DNA of 64,000 nucleotides. It comes from Candidatus Avedoeria danica. GTDB taxonomy: Bacteria > Chloroflexota > Anaerolineae > Epilineales > Epilineaceae. Below are positions 42,312 to 51,281 of this stretch, piece by piece (the first letter of the stretch is position 1; each line of letters starts with the position of its first letter). Position numbers and translations under genes: made by a program. The notes under the pieces were generated by a model. It searched no databases. It was not told the origin of the DNA and saw only the letters and a program-made list of their open reading frames with translations. The stretch covers positions 244,750-308,749 of the forward strand of contig JADJCV010000001.1 in assembly GCA_016703025.1 (NCBI GenBank), given 5' to 3'.

Positions 42312-43619
42312 ATGCCCTCCAACACGTGGAAAGCCGCCCTCATCGCAGGCTCGGTGCTGGCGACCCTTGGCCGTCCGGCCCTCGCTCAGCCCATCGCACC
42401 GCCCGTCGGCACGCCGCTCGCCGGCGACGGCACACCCACGGCTCTGCCCGGCGAGCCGATCGCGATCGGCGCCGCCGTGCCGCTCGGCCTGGTCGTGCCG
42501 GACAGCGAGGTGGTGTACGGCCCGACGCTCTACGGCTTCGACACCGCGGAGGTCGTGGCCGAGGCGGGTGGCTACCTGGCCGGTTACAGCGAGCAGGTGG
42601 GCGGCGAGATCCTCACCGGTGCCGCCATCGTCGAGCGCGTGGCCAACGCCTACAGCGTCGGGCCGCGGGTGTTGCTGACGCTCATCGAACAGCGCAGCGG
42701 CTGGCTGCGCGCGCCGAGCCCGGCGGAGCGCACATATCCCCTCGGCGGCGCCGTGCCCGGGCTCTACAACGGGCTGCTCGAGGCCGCCGATGCGCTGAAC
42801 GCCGGCTACTACGGCCGGCGCTTCGAGAGCCGCGACACGCTGCTGCTCAAGGATGGCCAGACGGTGCGCGTCGGGTCCGAAGTGAACGCGGGCAGCTTCG
42901 CCGTCCTCGGCGTGCTGTCGTCCGACGTCGCCGCCGCCGACTGGCCGGGGCTGGCCGCGCCGAGCCGGTTCTGGACGACATGGACGATGCTGTTCGGTGA
43001 CGAGCCGCTCTACTTCAACAACACCCCGGTCCAAGCGGACGAGATGCCGCTGTTCCCGCTCCGCCTGCCGTTTGCCGACGGCTCGGTGTGGTACTTCGTC
43101 CAGGGCCCGGCCAGCCCGCGCGGCCGGGGCGGTCCGCGGGCCGCCGTGGCGTTCGCGCCGCCGCCGAGCGGCCCGGCCGGCTGCACGCCGTCCGCGGAGT
43201 GGGTCGTGGCGGCCGCCGACGGCACGGTGACGCACAGCGACGGCATGAGCGTCGTCATCGCCGGCGCCGTCGGCGGCTTCGCCGGCGTCGGTTGGAGCGT
43301 GACGTACCACCACTTGGCGCCGCAGGAGCGCGTCGTCGCCGGCACGAACGTCGATGCCGGCGAACCGATCGGCCACCCATCGTGCGACGATGGGGCGGAC
43401 TCGATGACGCGCGTGTCGCTGGCGCGGCGATTCAACGGTGAATGGGTGCCGTCCGACCTGCCCGCCGCCCCGCTGCAGTTGGACGGCTGGGCTGCGTTGC
43501 CCGGCGAGCAGCCCGGTGACGGCACGCTCATCCGCTCCGACGCCGCCGCACGGCAGGCCGTCATGCAGAAGGTCGACGCCCAGAACGGGATCGTCGCCGG
43601 ACTGGGCGGCCGGCCGTGA
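42312..43619 (+). CDS. Exported M23/LasA-peptidase-like protein with lost metal ligands
   Basis: 435 aa from the ATG at 42312 with a signal peptide. The sequence follows the layout I know from Chloroflexota M23-family proteins: V-V-Y-G-P-T-L-Y-G-F-D, A-Y-S-V-G-P-R-V-L-L-T-L-I-E-Q-R-S-G-W-L, then W-V-V-A-A-A-D-G-T-V, Y-H-H-L-A and G-E-P-I-G-H-P-S-C. Where active relatives have A-L-D-F-A-P and T-H-V-H-I-A-R, this protein has A-V-A-F-A-P (Ala280) and T-R-V-S-L-A-R (Arg367, Ser369). The usual zinc-binding residues therefore seem absent. It may bind peptidoglycan without cutting. First gene of an overlapping operon. Confidence 0.65.
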   Translation: MPSNTWKAALIAGSVLATLGRPALAQPIAPPVGTPLAGDGTPTALPGEPIAIGAAVPLGLVVPDSEVVYGPTLYGFDTAEVVAEAGGYLAGYSEQVGGEILTGAAIVERVANAYSVGPRVLLTLIEQRSGWLRAPSPAERTYPLGGAVPGLYNGLLEAADALNAGYYGRRFESRDTLLLKDGQTVRVGSEVNAGSFAVLGVLSSDVAAADWPGLAAPSRFWTTWTMLFGDEPLYFNNTPVQADEMPLFPLRLPFADGSVWYFVQGPASPRGRGGPRAAVAFAPPPSGPAGCTPSAEWVVAAADGTVTHSDGMSVVIAGAVGGFAGVGWSVTYHHLAPQERVVAGTNVDAGEPIGHPSCDDGADSMTRVSLARRFNGEWVPSDLPAAPLQLDGWAALPGEQPGDGTLIRSDAAARQAVMQKVDAQNGIVAGLGGRP

Positions 43620-44743
43620 TCCTGCAGTACTGGCAGCGTTTCCGCCGCGTCTGGCTGGGCATCTTCGCCCTGTTGGCGATGCTCGGGGTCGGGATCAGCC
43701 TGCTCAACCAAGGTGCGTTCGAGGTCTTCAACCCGACGTGCGACGCGCGCCCGAGCTACGATCCGGGCGTCGACCCGACGGTGCAGGCCAAGCTGAACTA
43801 CCTGTATGACAACGGCCTGCTCTACTGCGCCGAACCGAAAGTGCCGTTCCGTGGGCTGCGCGGTCCGATCTATTGGGGCAGCGACGGGATGTCGGCGCTG
43901 CTGTTCTTCCAGGCGGACAGCTTGGCCGGCGTCGGCATCGTCACCTACCTCTACAACAATACGTACCGCGTCGGGCCGCCCGGCGACAGCCCGCCCTATT
44001 CCTACGGCGAGCTGCGCGCCGGCCGGCCCGCCCTCGTCAACCAGGGGCCGGACGACGCGACAACCTACTTCTACCGCCGCGACGGTGCGCCGCTGGACAG
44101 TGATGCCGTCGTGAACATCTCGATCGACGGGCCGGCGCAGCCGCGCACGTCGGCCCCGGTCGGCGGCCGAAGCGTCTGGCGCGACGTCGACCGGATCATC
44201 GCCACGCTCCGCGGCACGAGCCCGACGACACTGAACACCGGCACGGCGCGCGCGACCGTGGCGCTCACCTTCCTGAGCGAGCGTTGGCGCAGCGGCGTCC
44301 GGCGCGCCGGAGCCGAGCCGTTCATCGACGAGGACAGCACGCCGGACCTCCTCCGGCTGCGCGATGCCCAGCTGGAAGGGACGCTGCCCGCAGAGCCTTT
44401 CGTGTTCCAGCGCTCCAGCGGCGCCTTCGGCCAGAGCCTCTGGGCGGCCAACGTCGTCACGGCGACGGTTCCGGCGCTCGTCCTCGTGCCACTCGACGCG
44501 CCAAGCGGAGCGGCCGACACGCCAAGCGGAGCGGCCGGCGCCGGCAACGCCGCAGGCACCGTCCGCCCGATCAGCACGAGCGTCTGGCAATCCGCCGCGA
44601 TGCTCGTGCCGCTGGCGGTCTTCGCGTTCGACCCGCTGCCCGTCCCGGCCGGCACGCCGCTCGAGGCCCGCTACTGGGCCGACGGCACGCGCCTCGGCGA
44701 CGGCACGCCGCCCGACCACGTCTGGTCGGTCACGTTCCCGTGA
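43616..44743 (+). CDS. Membrane-anchored extracytoplasmic protein (unknown)
   Basis: 375 aa from a GTG overlapping the previous stop (GTGA). One membrane helix near residues 13-31 (W-L-G-I-F-A-L-L-A-M-L-G-V-G-I) anchors a long outer domain that contains Y-L-Y-D-N-G-L-L-Y-C and a Cys near residue 42, so a disulfide is possible. Near residue 295 a 21-nt in-frame duplication gives P-S-G-A-A-D-T-P-S-G-A-A. No family recognised. Its coupling to the M23-like gene suggests that the two act together at the envelope. Confidence 0.7.
   Translation: MILQYWQRFRRVWLGIFALLAMLGVGISLLNQGAFEVFNPTCDARPSYDPGVDPTVQAKLNYLYDNGLLYCAEPKVPFRGLRGPIYWGSDGMSALLFFQADSLAGVGIVTYLYNNTYRVGPPGDSPPYSYGELRAGRPALVNQGPDDATTYFYRRDGAPLDSDAVVNISIDGPAQPRTSAPVGGRSVWRDVDRIIATLRGTSPTTLNTGTARATVALTFLSERWRSGVRRAGAEPFIDEDSTPDLLRLRDAQLEGTLPAEPFVFQRSSGAFGQSLWAANVVTATVPALVLVPLDAPSGAADTPSGAAGAGNAAGTVRPISTSVWQSAAMLVPLAVFAFDPLPVPAGTPLEARYWADGTRLGDGTPPDHVWSVTFP
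44500..44541 (+). repeat. 21-nt in-frame tandem duplication
   Basis: GCCAAGCGGAGCGGCCGACAC at 44500-44520 is repeated almost exactly at 44521-44541 (the last three bases diverge). Confidence 0.85.
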
Positions 44744-45615
44744 GCGCAACACCCTCTGAGTTGCGCCTGGCGGCCGAGGCGATCGCCCGGCAGGCGGGCG
44801 CGATCGTCCGGACGTTCTACGAGCAGGGCTTCGCGATCGACCACAAGGGCGATGTCGGCAACGTCGTGACGGACGCGGATCGGGCCAGCGAAGTGCACAT
44901 CGTGGCGGCGCTTCGGGCGCGCTTTCCGGCGCACGCGATCGTGGCCGAGGAAGGCGGCGGCGTCCAGGGCGGGAATGGTCGGGACGGCGGCGACGGTGGG
45001 GGGGAGGACGGACCGACGATCACGTGGCTCGTCGACCCGTTGGACGGCACGAACAACTTTGCCCATGGCTTCCCGGTCTTCGCCGTGACGCTCGCGGCGG
45101 TCGTCGCCGGCCAAGTGCTGGCCGGCGCGACGTACGATCCGCTGCGCGACGAGATGTACAGTGCCCACCGCGGCGGCGGCGCCACGCTGAACGGGCGCCC
45201 GCTGGCGGTGTCCGGCACGCGCCAACTTGCCGCGGCGCTCGTCGGTACGGGCTTCGCGTACGACAAGTCGACGACCGTCGACAACAACCTGGCCGAGGTC
45301 GTCACGCTGGTGCCGCTCGTACGCGGCTTGCGTCGCGCCGGCGCGTGCGCGCTCGACTTGGCGTGGGTGGCGGCCGGGCGGCTGGACGCGTTCTGGGAGC
45401 GCGGCCCGCAGGCCTGGGACATGGCGGCCGGGGTACTGCTCGTGACCGAGGCCGGTGGGCGCGTGACCGGCCACCACGGGGAGCCGCTCGACCTCGACGG
45501 CGGCCGCATCGTGGCCACGAACGCGCACCTCCATCCGGTCGTCCTCGAGCGACTGGCCGAGGCGCGCACCCTGATCGGACGCCTGCCGCAGCCGGCAACG
45601 GCCGTGGCCGTATGA
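44740..45615 (+). CDS. Inositol-monophosphatase-family phosphatase
   Basis: 291 aa from a GTG overlapping the previous stop (GTGA). Family motifs: V-T-D-A-D-R-A-S-E, A-I-V-A-E-E-G-G, motif A D-P-L-D-G-T-N-N-F and motif B W-D-M-A-A-G, which bind Mg2+ and the phosphate. A Gly/Asp-rich stretch (G-N-G-R-D-G-G-D-G-G-G-E-D) is inserted between the EE and DPLDGT motifs. Substrates in this family include inositol phosphates, fructose 1,6-bisphosphate, histidinol phosphate and PAP; the choice cannot be made here. Cytoplasmic. It sits inside an operon of envelope genes. Confidence 0.92.
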   Translation: MSATPSELRLAAEAIARQAGAIVRTFYEQGFAIDHKGDVGNVVTDADRASEVHIVAALRARFPAHAIVAEEGGGVQGGNGRDGGDGGGEDGPTITWLVDPLDGTNNFAHGFPVFAVTLAAVVAGQVLAGATYDPLRDEMYSAHRGGGATLNGRPLAVSGTRQLAAALVGTGFAYDKSTTVDNNLAEVVTLVPLVRGLRRAGACALDLAWVAAGRLDAFWERGPQAWDMAAGVLLVTEAGGRVTGHHGEPLDLDGGRIVATNAHLHPVVLERLAEARTLIGRLPQPATAVAV

Positions 45616-46412
45616 CCGCCGCCGCCGGCTTCCTGTCCGTCCTGACGCACGCCGGCATCGCGCACGATCATCGGGCGGGCGGCGCCGAGTCGCCGCACCC
45701 TGCGACGCTCCCGCCCCATCGTCTGATCGTCGCCGACGACCCGGCGGCGTTCGCGCACGTCACCGGCGCCACGAGCGTCGTCGTCCCGCTCGGGGCGGCC
45801 GCCGGCGCGCCGCGGTTCGCGGTGGCGATGGCGGGCGAGGTGCCGAGCGCGGTGTTGGCCGAAGTGGCGGCGATCGAGGCGCGGAGCGCGCGCGATCGGC
45901 CGCTGGCGCCGGTCAGCGCCGATGTCGGGCGGCTGCTCCACCTCATGTGCCGCGCCCGCCGCGCCCGCAGCGTCCTCGATATCGGTGCCGGCGCCGGCAC
46001 CGCCACCCTCTGGATGGCGGCCGGCGTTCGCCAGCCGGGCGGACGCGTCGTGGCGATCGAAAAGGACTCGGCGCGGCGCTCGCTGGCAGTGGCCGCCGTG
46101 GCGCGGGCCGGCATGAAGGACTTCGTCGACATCCGGATGGGCGACGCGGACCGGCTGCTCGATCGTCTCCCCGGCAAGTTCGACATCGTCCTGCTGGACG
46201 AGACCGCCGAAGCGCGCGAGGGGCATCTGCTGGCGCTGTTCGAAGGCGCGTTCCTGTCGCCCCGGTCGCTCCTCTTCTCGCACGGCGGCCTGGCCGAGCC
46301 CGTCGCCCTGGCGCGAACGCACGCCCACCTGCAGGTGCTGCCCGAGATCGTCGCCACGACGTCGCTCGGCATCGGCGCCGGGCTGTTCGTGGCGGTCACC
46401 GCCCCCGCCTGA
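45612..46412 (+). CDS. O-methyltransferase-like SAM-dependent methyltransferase
   Basis: 266 aa; the ATG overlaps the previous stop (ATGA). The class I SAM site is S-V-L-D-I-G-A-G-A-G-T-A-T-L-W-M-A, followed by an acidic residue at the end of beta-2 (V-V-A-I-E-K-D) and F-D-I-V-L-L-D-E. The arrangement resembles family 3 (catechol/caffeoyl-CoA-type) O-methyltransferases, preceded by about 80 non-catalytic residues. Substrate unknown. Operon context (phosphatase upstream, O-antigen-ligase-like gene 23 nt downstream) may point to modification of a surface glycan or lipid precursor. Confidence 0.85.
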   Translation: MTAAAGFLSVLTHAGIAHDHRAGGAESPHPATLPPHRLIVADDPAAFAHVTGATSVVVPLGAAAGAPRFAVAMAGEVPSAVLAEVAAIEARSARDRPLAPVSADVGRLLHLMCRARRARSVLDIGAGAGTATLWMAAGVRQPGGRVVAIEKDSARRSLAVAAVARAGMKDFVDIRMGDADRLLDRLPGKFDIVLLDETAEAREGHLLALFEGAFLSPRSLLFSHGGLAEPVALARTHAHLQVLPEIVATTSLGIGAGLFVAVTAPA

Positions 46413-46435
46413 TCCTGCCGCGAGGCCGGCCCCCG

Positions 46436-49400
46436 TTGTCCCGCGCGCGCGCCGTCGTCGAGTCGATCGCCTTGTCCGCCGTGCTCGTGCTGCCGTGGTA
46501 CGTGGCGGTCTTCACCGAGCGCGTGTTCGAAGCTGAGAAGATGGCGGCGCTGCGGGCGCTCGCCCTGCCGGCGGCCGCTGTTTGTGTCGCTTACGGCGCG
46601 TCGCCCGACCGGCGGGCGCGGCTCGCTGCGCTCTGGCGCACGATGCCCGCGGCGGCGCGGTGCCTGGCGGCGGCCGCGGCCCTGTTCTGGCTGGCGGAGG
46701 GGGTGACGACGCTCACGTCGCGCGCACCGCACGTCAGCGTGCTCGGGAGCTACGACCGCGGCTTCGGCTGGCTGTCGACGACGGCGCTCGCCGTGGTGGC
46801 CGCCGGTGCGGCCGGCATCGCGGCGCGGCCGGGCGGCGCGGAGCGGCTGGCTGCGTTCATCGGCGCCTCGATCCTGCCGCCGGCTCTGTACGGCATCGGC
46901 CAGCGCTTCGGCGCCGACCCGCTGCCGTGGTTCGGCGACGTCGTGACGCGCGTTTCGGGCTCCGCCGGCGCCAGCGTCATGCTTGGGGCGCATATCGCCC
47001 TGGCGCTGCCGTTCGCGGTTTGGGCGACGGCGACGGCGTACCGGGCGGCGGCCGTCGACCAGGCGCGGCGAACGGTTCGCACCGCGGATCGCCCCTCGAT
47101 TCGCACCGCGGCCCAGCGCCGGCTGGCCGCTTGGCTGCTCGTCGACGCGGCGGCCGTCGTCGCGCTCGTCCTCTCGGGCAGCCGCGGTCCTGCCCTGGCG
47201 GTCGCGGGCGCCGTCGGCATCACGGTCCTCGTCGCGGCGGCCCGCGCCGGGCGCAGTCGCCTGGCCGTTGGCGTCGTCGCGCTCGCGATCGTCGCCCTTG
47301 CCGCCATCGGCGCGCTGAACCGCTGGCCGGCCGCGTTCGGCCCGATCGCCCAGCTGCCGCTCGTCGACCGGCTGGCGTTCGCCCTCGACCCGGACAGGAG
47401 CACGACGCGCGTTCGGCTCCGGCTGTGGGAGGGCTCGGTTGCGGCGATCGGCGATCTGGAAGCGCGAGCGCTCGTCGGCACCGGCCCGGAGACGATGCCG
47501 CTCATGTGGGCGGCCCACTACCCGAGCATCCTGGCGTACGACGAGCCGCGCGGCTGGGTTCCCGACCGCGCCCACAACCTCTGGCTGGACCGCATCCTCA
47601 CGACAGGCGCCCTCGGCGCGCTGGCGCTGCTGGCGCTGATCGTCGCCGCCCTCGTCGCCGCCCTCGACGGCCTCGGCCTCATCGCCGGCCGGCGCGGCGC
47701 GGCGGCGGCGGTCGCGACGTGGCTCGCGGCGGCGGTGGGCGCCACGGTCGTCGCGCGCGTCGCTGACGATGGCTGGCGGCTCGCCGCGCCGGCGTTCGGG
47801 CTCGGGCTCGTCGCCGGGCTGGCGATTTGGCTCGCGTTTGCGGCGATCCGACGCCCGCACTTGATCGACCCGTCACACACCCTCCCCACCTCTCCCACCT
47901 CCCCCACCTCCCCCAGAGTTGGGGGCGGGGCCCCCCTCGGCCTACCCATCGCCGCCCTCGCGACGCTGACCGCTTTCGTCATCGAGACGCAGGTTGGGTT
48001 CGTCGTGACGCCGACCGCGATCGTGCTCTGGCTGACGCTGGGGGCGCTGATTGGCGCGGCGTTGGGTGGGGGGCAGGCGGAACGGGAGGAAGACGCGCCA
48101 ACGTTCGGCGACGGTATGTTTGCCGCGGCGCTGGTCGCCGTCACCGGCCTGTTCGACTTCGGCCGCAGCGGCCTCGTCGGGTCGGGCGCGTTGGGCGCGC
48201 TCGTGCTCGTCGTCGGGGCCAGCGCCGGCGTCGGCGTGGCGATCGGCGGTGGGCAGCCGGTGGATCGTCGATTCGTGCGCGGGGACGCGGTGCGCGTCGG
48301 CGTCGTGATCGGCGCCGCGGCGGTCGCGCACTGGCTGGCGCTGCGGCTCGGCACGAACGGGCCGTCCGATGCGGTGCCGGCCGCGGCGGCGACGGTGGGC
48401 GTCTGGGCGGCGGCGATCGGCGTGCTGATCGCGCTGCGGGCGGGCGCACGCGTCGACGTTCGGCGGCACATGGCGCGCGCGGCCGCCGTCGTCCTTGCCG
48501 TCGCGGCGACGACCGCCCTCGTCCTGTCGACGACGGTGGCGGATGCGGCGTACAAGGAAGGGCGTGCGGCGTGGGAGGCGGGCGTGCCGGCGTGGCGCGC
48601 GCGAGGGGACGTCGGGCGGGCGGAGGCGCTGCTGGATGGGGCCGTGGAACGCTACCGGCTGGCGGCACGGCTGTCGCCCTTCGAGCCGCGCTATCGGCTG
48701 GCGCTCGGGATGGCGGAGGACGTGCGGGGGGATCTGCTGACCGAGGTGTTGACGGGCGAGCTCGAGCGGACGGGTCGGGCGGATGCGACGGACGAATACG
48801 CCGATGTGAATGGAGGCGGTGCCGGCGACAAGGTCGCGGACCTCGCCGACCTCGCGGAGCGCCGCGATGCGGCGTTCGACCGCGCCATGGCCGCCTTCGC
48901 GACGGCCCAACGGCTGTCGCCCGGCGACCCGGTCGCCGTGCTCGCGAAGGCCCGCGGCCTGCGCGTGTGGGGCGACCTGACGCGCGAACGGACGCGCCGC
49001 GCCGTACGACTGGCGTCGGCGCGGGCGGCGTACGCGGCGGTGCGGTCGCTGGCTCCGAACTGGCCGGAGGTGCTGAGCGAAGCGGCGGCGGTCGAGCTCC
49101 TGGACGGCGACGTCAAGGCGGCCCGCACGCTGGCCGAGCGGGCGCTGGCGCTGGACGGCTTCTACTACCAGGGCTGGAAGACGGTCGCCCAGGCCCGGTT
49201 GGCCGACGCGGACCCGGCCGGTGCGGCCGACGCATGGGCGCGCTACTTCGACGACCCGCGCAACGCCGGCGACGTGGCCGCGCTGCGCGCGCGCGCGGCG
49301 GCGCAGCTGCAGGCGGGCGACGCGGCCGGCGCGCTCGACACCGCGCAGGCCGTCGTGCGGCTGGCGCCCGACGACGCGCGGGCGTGGGCCGACCTGGCCG

Positions 49401-49528
49401 TGCTGCGCGACCGCACGGGCGACCGGCGCGGGGCGGTCGAGGCGGCGGAGCGAGCGGCGGGGCTCAGCCCGGCGGATGCCGGGATTCGGCGGTTGTTGGA
49501 CGGCCTCAGCGCGCCGGAACGCCCCTGA
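46436..49528 (+). CDS. O-antigen-ligase/Wzy-like membrane protein with C-terminal TPR repeats
   Basis: 1030 aa from a TTG at 46436 (GAGG 12 nt upstream); no better start exists in frame after the previous stop. The first about 680 residues contain many membrane helices; the Wzy_C-like loop includes R-L-R-L-W-E-G-S-V-A-A-I, V-G-T-G-P-E-T and D-R-A-H-N-L-W-L-D-R. The region from about 690 on is made of helical TPR-type repeats (A-W-E-A-G-V-P-A-W-R ... A-L-D-T-A-Q-A-V-V-R-L-A-P). Such proteins polymerise or ligate O-glycans on the outer membrane face. A C-rich repeat is inserted in frame near residues 482-500. The 3' end overlaps the convergent kelch gene by 23 nt. Confidence 0.85.
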   Translation: MSRARAVVESIALSAVLVLPWYVAVFTERVFEAEKMAALRALALPAAAVCVAYGASPDRRARLAALWRTMPAAARCLAAAAALFWLAEGVTTLTSRAPHVSVLGSYDRGFGWLSTTALAVVAAGAAGIAARPGGAERLAAFIGASILPPALYGIGQRFGADPLPWFGDVVTRVSGSAGASVMLGAHIALALPFAVWATATAYRAAAVDQARRTVRTADRPSIRTAAQRRLAAWLLVDAAAVVALVLSGSRGPALAVAGAVGITVLVAAARAGRSRLAVGVVALAIVALAAIGALNRWPAAFGPIAQLPLVDRLAFALDPDRSTTRVRLRLWEGSVAAIGDLEARALVGTGPETMPLMWAAHYPSILAYDEPRGWVPDRAHNLWLDRILTTGALGALALLALIVAALVAALDGLGLIAGRRGAAAAVATWLAAAVGATVVARVADDGWRLAAPAFGLGLVAGLAIWLAFAAIRRPHLIDPSHTLPTSPTSPTSPRVGGGAPLGLPIAALATLTAFVIETQVGFVVTPTAIVLWLTLGALIGAALGGGQAEREEDAPTFGDGMFAAALVAVTGLFDFGRSGLVGSGALGALVLVVGASAGVGVAIGGGQPVDRRFVRGDAVRVGVVIGAAAVAHWLALRLGTNGPSDAVPAAAATVGVWAAAIGVLIALRAGARVDVRRHMARAAAVVLAVAATTALVLSTTVADAAYKEGRAAWEAGVPAWRARGDVGRAEALLDGAVERYRLAARLSPFEPRYRLALGMAEDVRGDLLTEVLTGELERTGRADATDEYADVNGGGAGDKVADLADLAERRDAAFDRAMAAFATAQRLSPGDPVAVLAKARGLRVWGDLTRERTRRAVRLASARAAYAAVRSLAPNWPEVLSEAAAVELLDGDVKAARTLAERALALDGFYYQGWKTVAQARLADADPAGAADAWARYFDDPRNAGDVAALRARAAAQLQAGDAAGALDTAQAVVRLAPDDARAWADLAVLRDRTGDRRGAVEAAERAAGLSPADAGIRRLLDGLSAPERP
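47881..47938. repeat. C-rich palindromic repeat inside the O-antigen-ligase-like gene
   Basis: A run of C-rich 9-nt units (CCCACCTCC-like) leads to a small palindrome, CCCCCA (47910-47915) with TGGGGG (47920-47925). In the protein it reads L-P-T-S-P-T-S-P-T-S-P-R-V-G-G-G. It resembles the C5-T-C5 palindrome at 5638-5665. Confidence 0.55.
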
Positions 49529-51209
49529 ACGACGACGGCAGGTAGATCTTGCCGCCCACCGGCGGCGGCGCGTCCGTCGGGGTCACAAGGATTGCGAGGG
49601 CGAAGTCCCGGACGGGCTGTGCGGCCAGCTGGGCGGCGGTCACGGCGAACGATTGCGGCGAGTAGCCGACGGCCGAGACCGAGATCCGATCGATCATCGG
49701 CACGTACTGCGCCGGCACGAGGAGGCTGTAGCGCCCGTCGGCGCCGGTGACGGCCGAGAACGGCTGGCGCGGCACGGACAGGCCGACGGCCACCGTCGCA
49801 CCCGGCACCGGGCTGCCGTCGGCGGCGATCGTGACGCGGCCCGTGACGGTCAGGTCGGCGGGCACGGGTGTCCCGTCGGGTGTATTCGTCGCCCCCGGCT
49901 CAGGCGTGTCCGTCTGCGCCGGTTCGGGCGTGCCCGTCAAGGTCGCCGTGCGGGTCGGGGCGGCGGTCGCACCGGTCGTCGGGGTGGCCGTCGCGACGGG
50001 CGCGCCGCCCGTGCAGAGCAGCCCCCAAGCCTCGCGCTTGGACGAGCCGTTGGACTCGCCGCCGTAGAACACGGCCATGTCGCCGGCCTCGGTGTCGCTC
50101 GCGGCGCCGGCCAGGTAGGCGAGGCCGAGCGGTGCCGTGCCGGTCGGGGTGACCGGCTTCCACGCCGGCGGATCGACGGAGAGATCGAGCACGGCCATGT
50201 CGTCGAGGGCGTCGCTGCCGTTGCGCGAACCGCCGTAGATCACCATCCAGCGCAGGGCGGGCAGGTAGACGGCGGCGTGGTCGAAGCGGCGGCCCGGCAC
50301 GCGGCCGGTGGGCGTGACGGACTGCCACTTGGCGCCGTTCCAGTCGGACGAGAGGTCGAGCGACCAGACGTCGTTGCGGCCGGTCTTGTAGTCCGTCGTG
50401 CCGCCGAAGACGATCATCCGCTTGCCGGCCGCGTCGTAGACGGCCGAGTGCCCGAAGCGAGCGATCGGCGAGCCGGGCAGGTCGGTGCTCGTCCATGTCA
50501 TGGGCGACGCGCCGAGGTGCAGCACGTTCAGCATCTTGATGGAAGTGCGCGTCTCGGTGCCGGTCCGGCCGCCGAACAGGACCATCGCATCGCCTTCCGG
50601 CCAGTAGACCGCCGAAGCGTCCGTCAGCGGACCGACGTCCGTTGGCAGCGCGACCCACGTGCCCATGCTCCCGTTGAGCGTGAGCACCGCGCCGTTCTTC
50701 ACGACGCCCTGCGGCGCGAGCGTCTCCAGCCGCCCGTCCGGGCGGCCGCCGGCGGTGAGCGGTGAGCGCCACGTGAACGTGCCGCCGCCCGAGAGGCTGT
50801 CGATCCCGCCGTACGTGACGACCTGGGCCCCGCTCTCCGCGCGGCGGGTGACGGCCATGTGCTCGCCCCGCTTGCCCGGCGATGCGCCCGAAGCCGTCAC
50901 GGTCTCCCACAAGCCGTCGGGGCTGGTGATCGAGAGGTCGAGCAGCGCGACGTCGTCCTTGACCTCGCCGTTGCCGCGGTCGTTGCGGATCCCGCCGTAG
51001 GTGAGGACGCCGCGGCCGGGCACCGGGACGAGGACGTGGTTGCTGATCTCGTCGCCCCGCGAGAGGCGCTGCCATTCGCACGTGGCGCCCTGCGCCAGTG
51101 GTGCGGCCGTCGTCCGAAGGGCGCCCTGCGCCGCGGCGACGACGCCGAGGAGCGCTGCCAACACGACCAGTCCGACGCCCGATGCGCGACGATCGTCGGT
51201 GCGGAACAT
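49506..51209 (-). CDS. Secreted kelch-propeller protein with carboxypeptidase-regulatory-like domain
   Basis: 567 aa from the ATG at 51209; GGGAG lies 7 nt upstream. After a signal peptide (to about residue 33) come kelch repeats (about 45-380: V-L-T-Y-G-G-I, V-V-T-Y-G-G-I-D, M-V-L-F-G-G-R, M-I-V-F-G-G-T, M-V-I-Y-G-G-S, M-A-V-F-Y-G-G). Then a Thr/Pro-rich linker (about 395-450), a CarboxypepD_reg-like beta-sandwich (about 452-540: V-T-G-R-V-T-I-A-A-D-G-S-P-V-P-G-A) and the C-terminal G-G-K-I-Y-L-P-S-S-F-R-G (Tyr556). No catalytic residues; a surface-binding role is likely. Confidence 0.85.
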   Translation of the reverse strand: MFRTDDRRASGVGLVVLAALLGVVAAAQGALRTTAAPLAQGATCEWQRLSRGDEISNHVLVPVPGRGVLTYGGIRNDRGNGEVKDDVALLDLSITSPDGLWETVTASGASPGKRGEHMAVTRRAESGAQVVTYGGIDSLSGGGTFTWRSPLTAGGRPDGRLETLAPQGVVKNGAVLTLNGSMGTWVALPTDVGPLTDASAVYWPEGDAMVLFGGRTGTETRTSIKMLNVLHLGASPMTWTSTDLPGSPIARFGHSAVYDAAGKRMIVFGGTTDYKTGRNDVWSLDLSSDWNGAKWQSVTPTGRVPGRRFDHAAVYLPALRWMVIYGGSRNGSDALDDMAVLDLSVDPPAWKPVTPTGTAPLGLAYLAGAASDTEAGDMAVFYGGESNGSSKREAWGLLCTGGAPVATATPTTGATAAPTRTATLTGTPEPAQTDTPEPGATNTPDGTPVPADLTVTGRVTIAADGSPVPGATVAVGLSVPRQPFSAVTGADGRYSLLVPAQYVPMIDRISVSAVGYSPQSFAVTAAQLAAQPVRDFALAILVTPTDAPPPVGGKIYLPSSFRGVPAR

Positions 51210-51281
51210 GGCACGCTCCCTTGCTGGGCCCGGCTCGCGGATCGGCGAGAAGGATCGACGAGATAGTATATCCTCCGCGTC

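Noticed and set aside
49506..49560. LPxTG sortase signal in the kelch protein
   Set aside because: The motif is I-Y-L-P-S-S-F without Thr-Gly, and no following hydrophobic helix with a basic tail.
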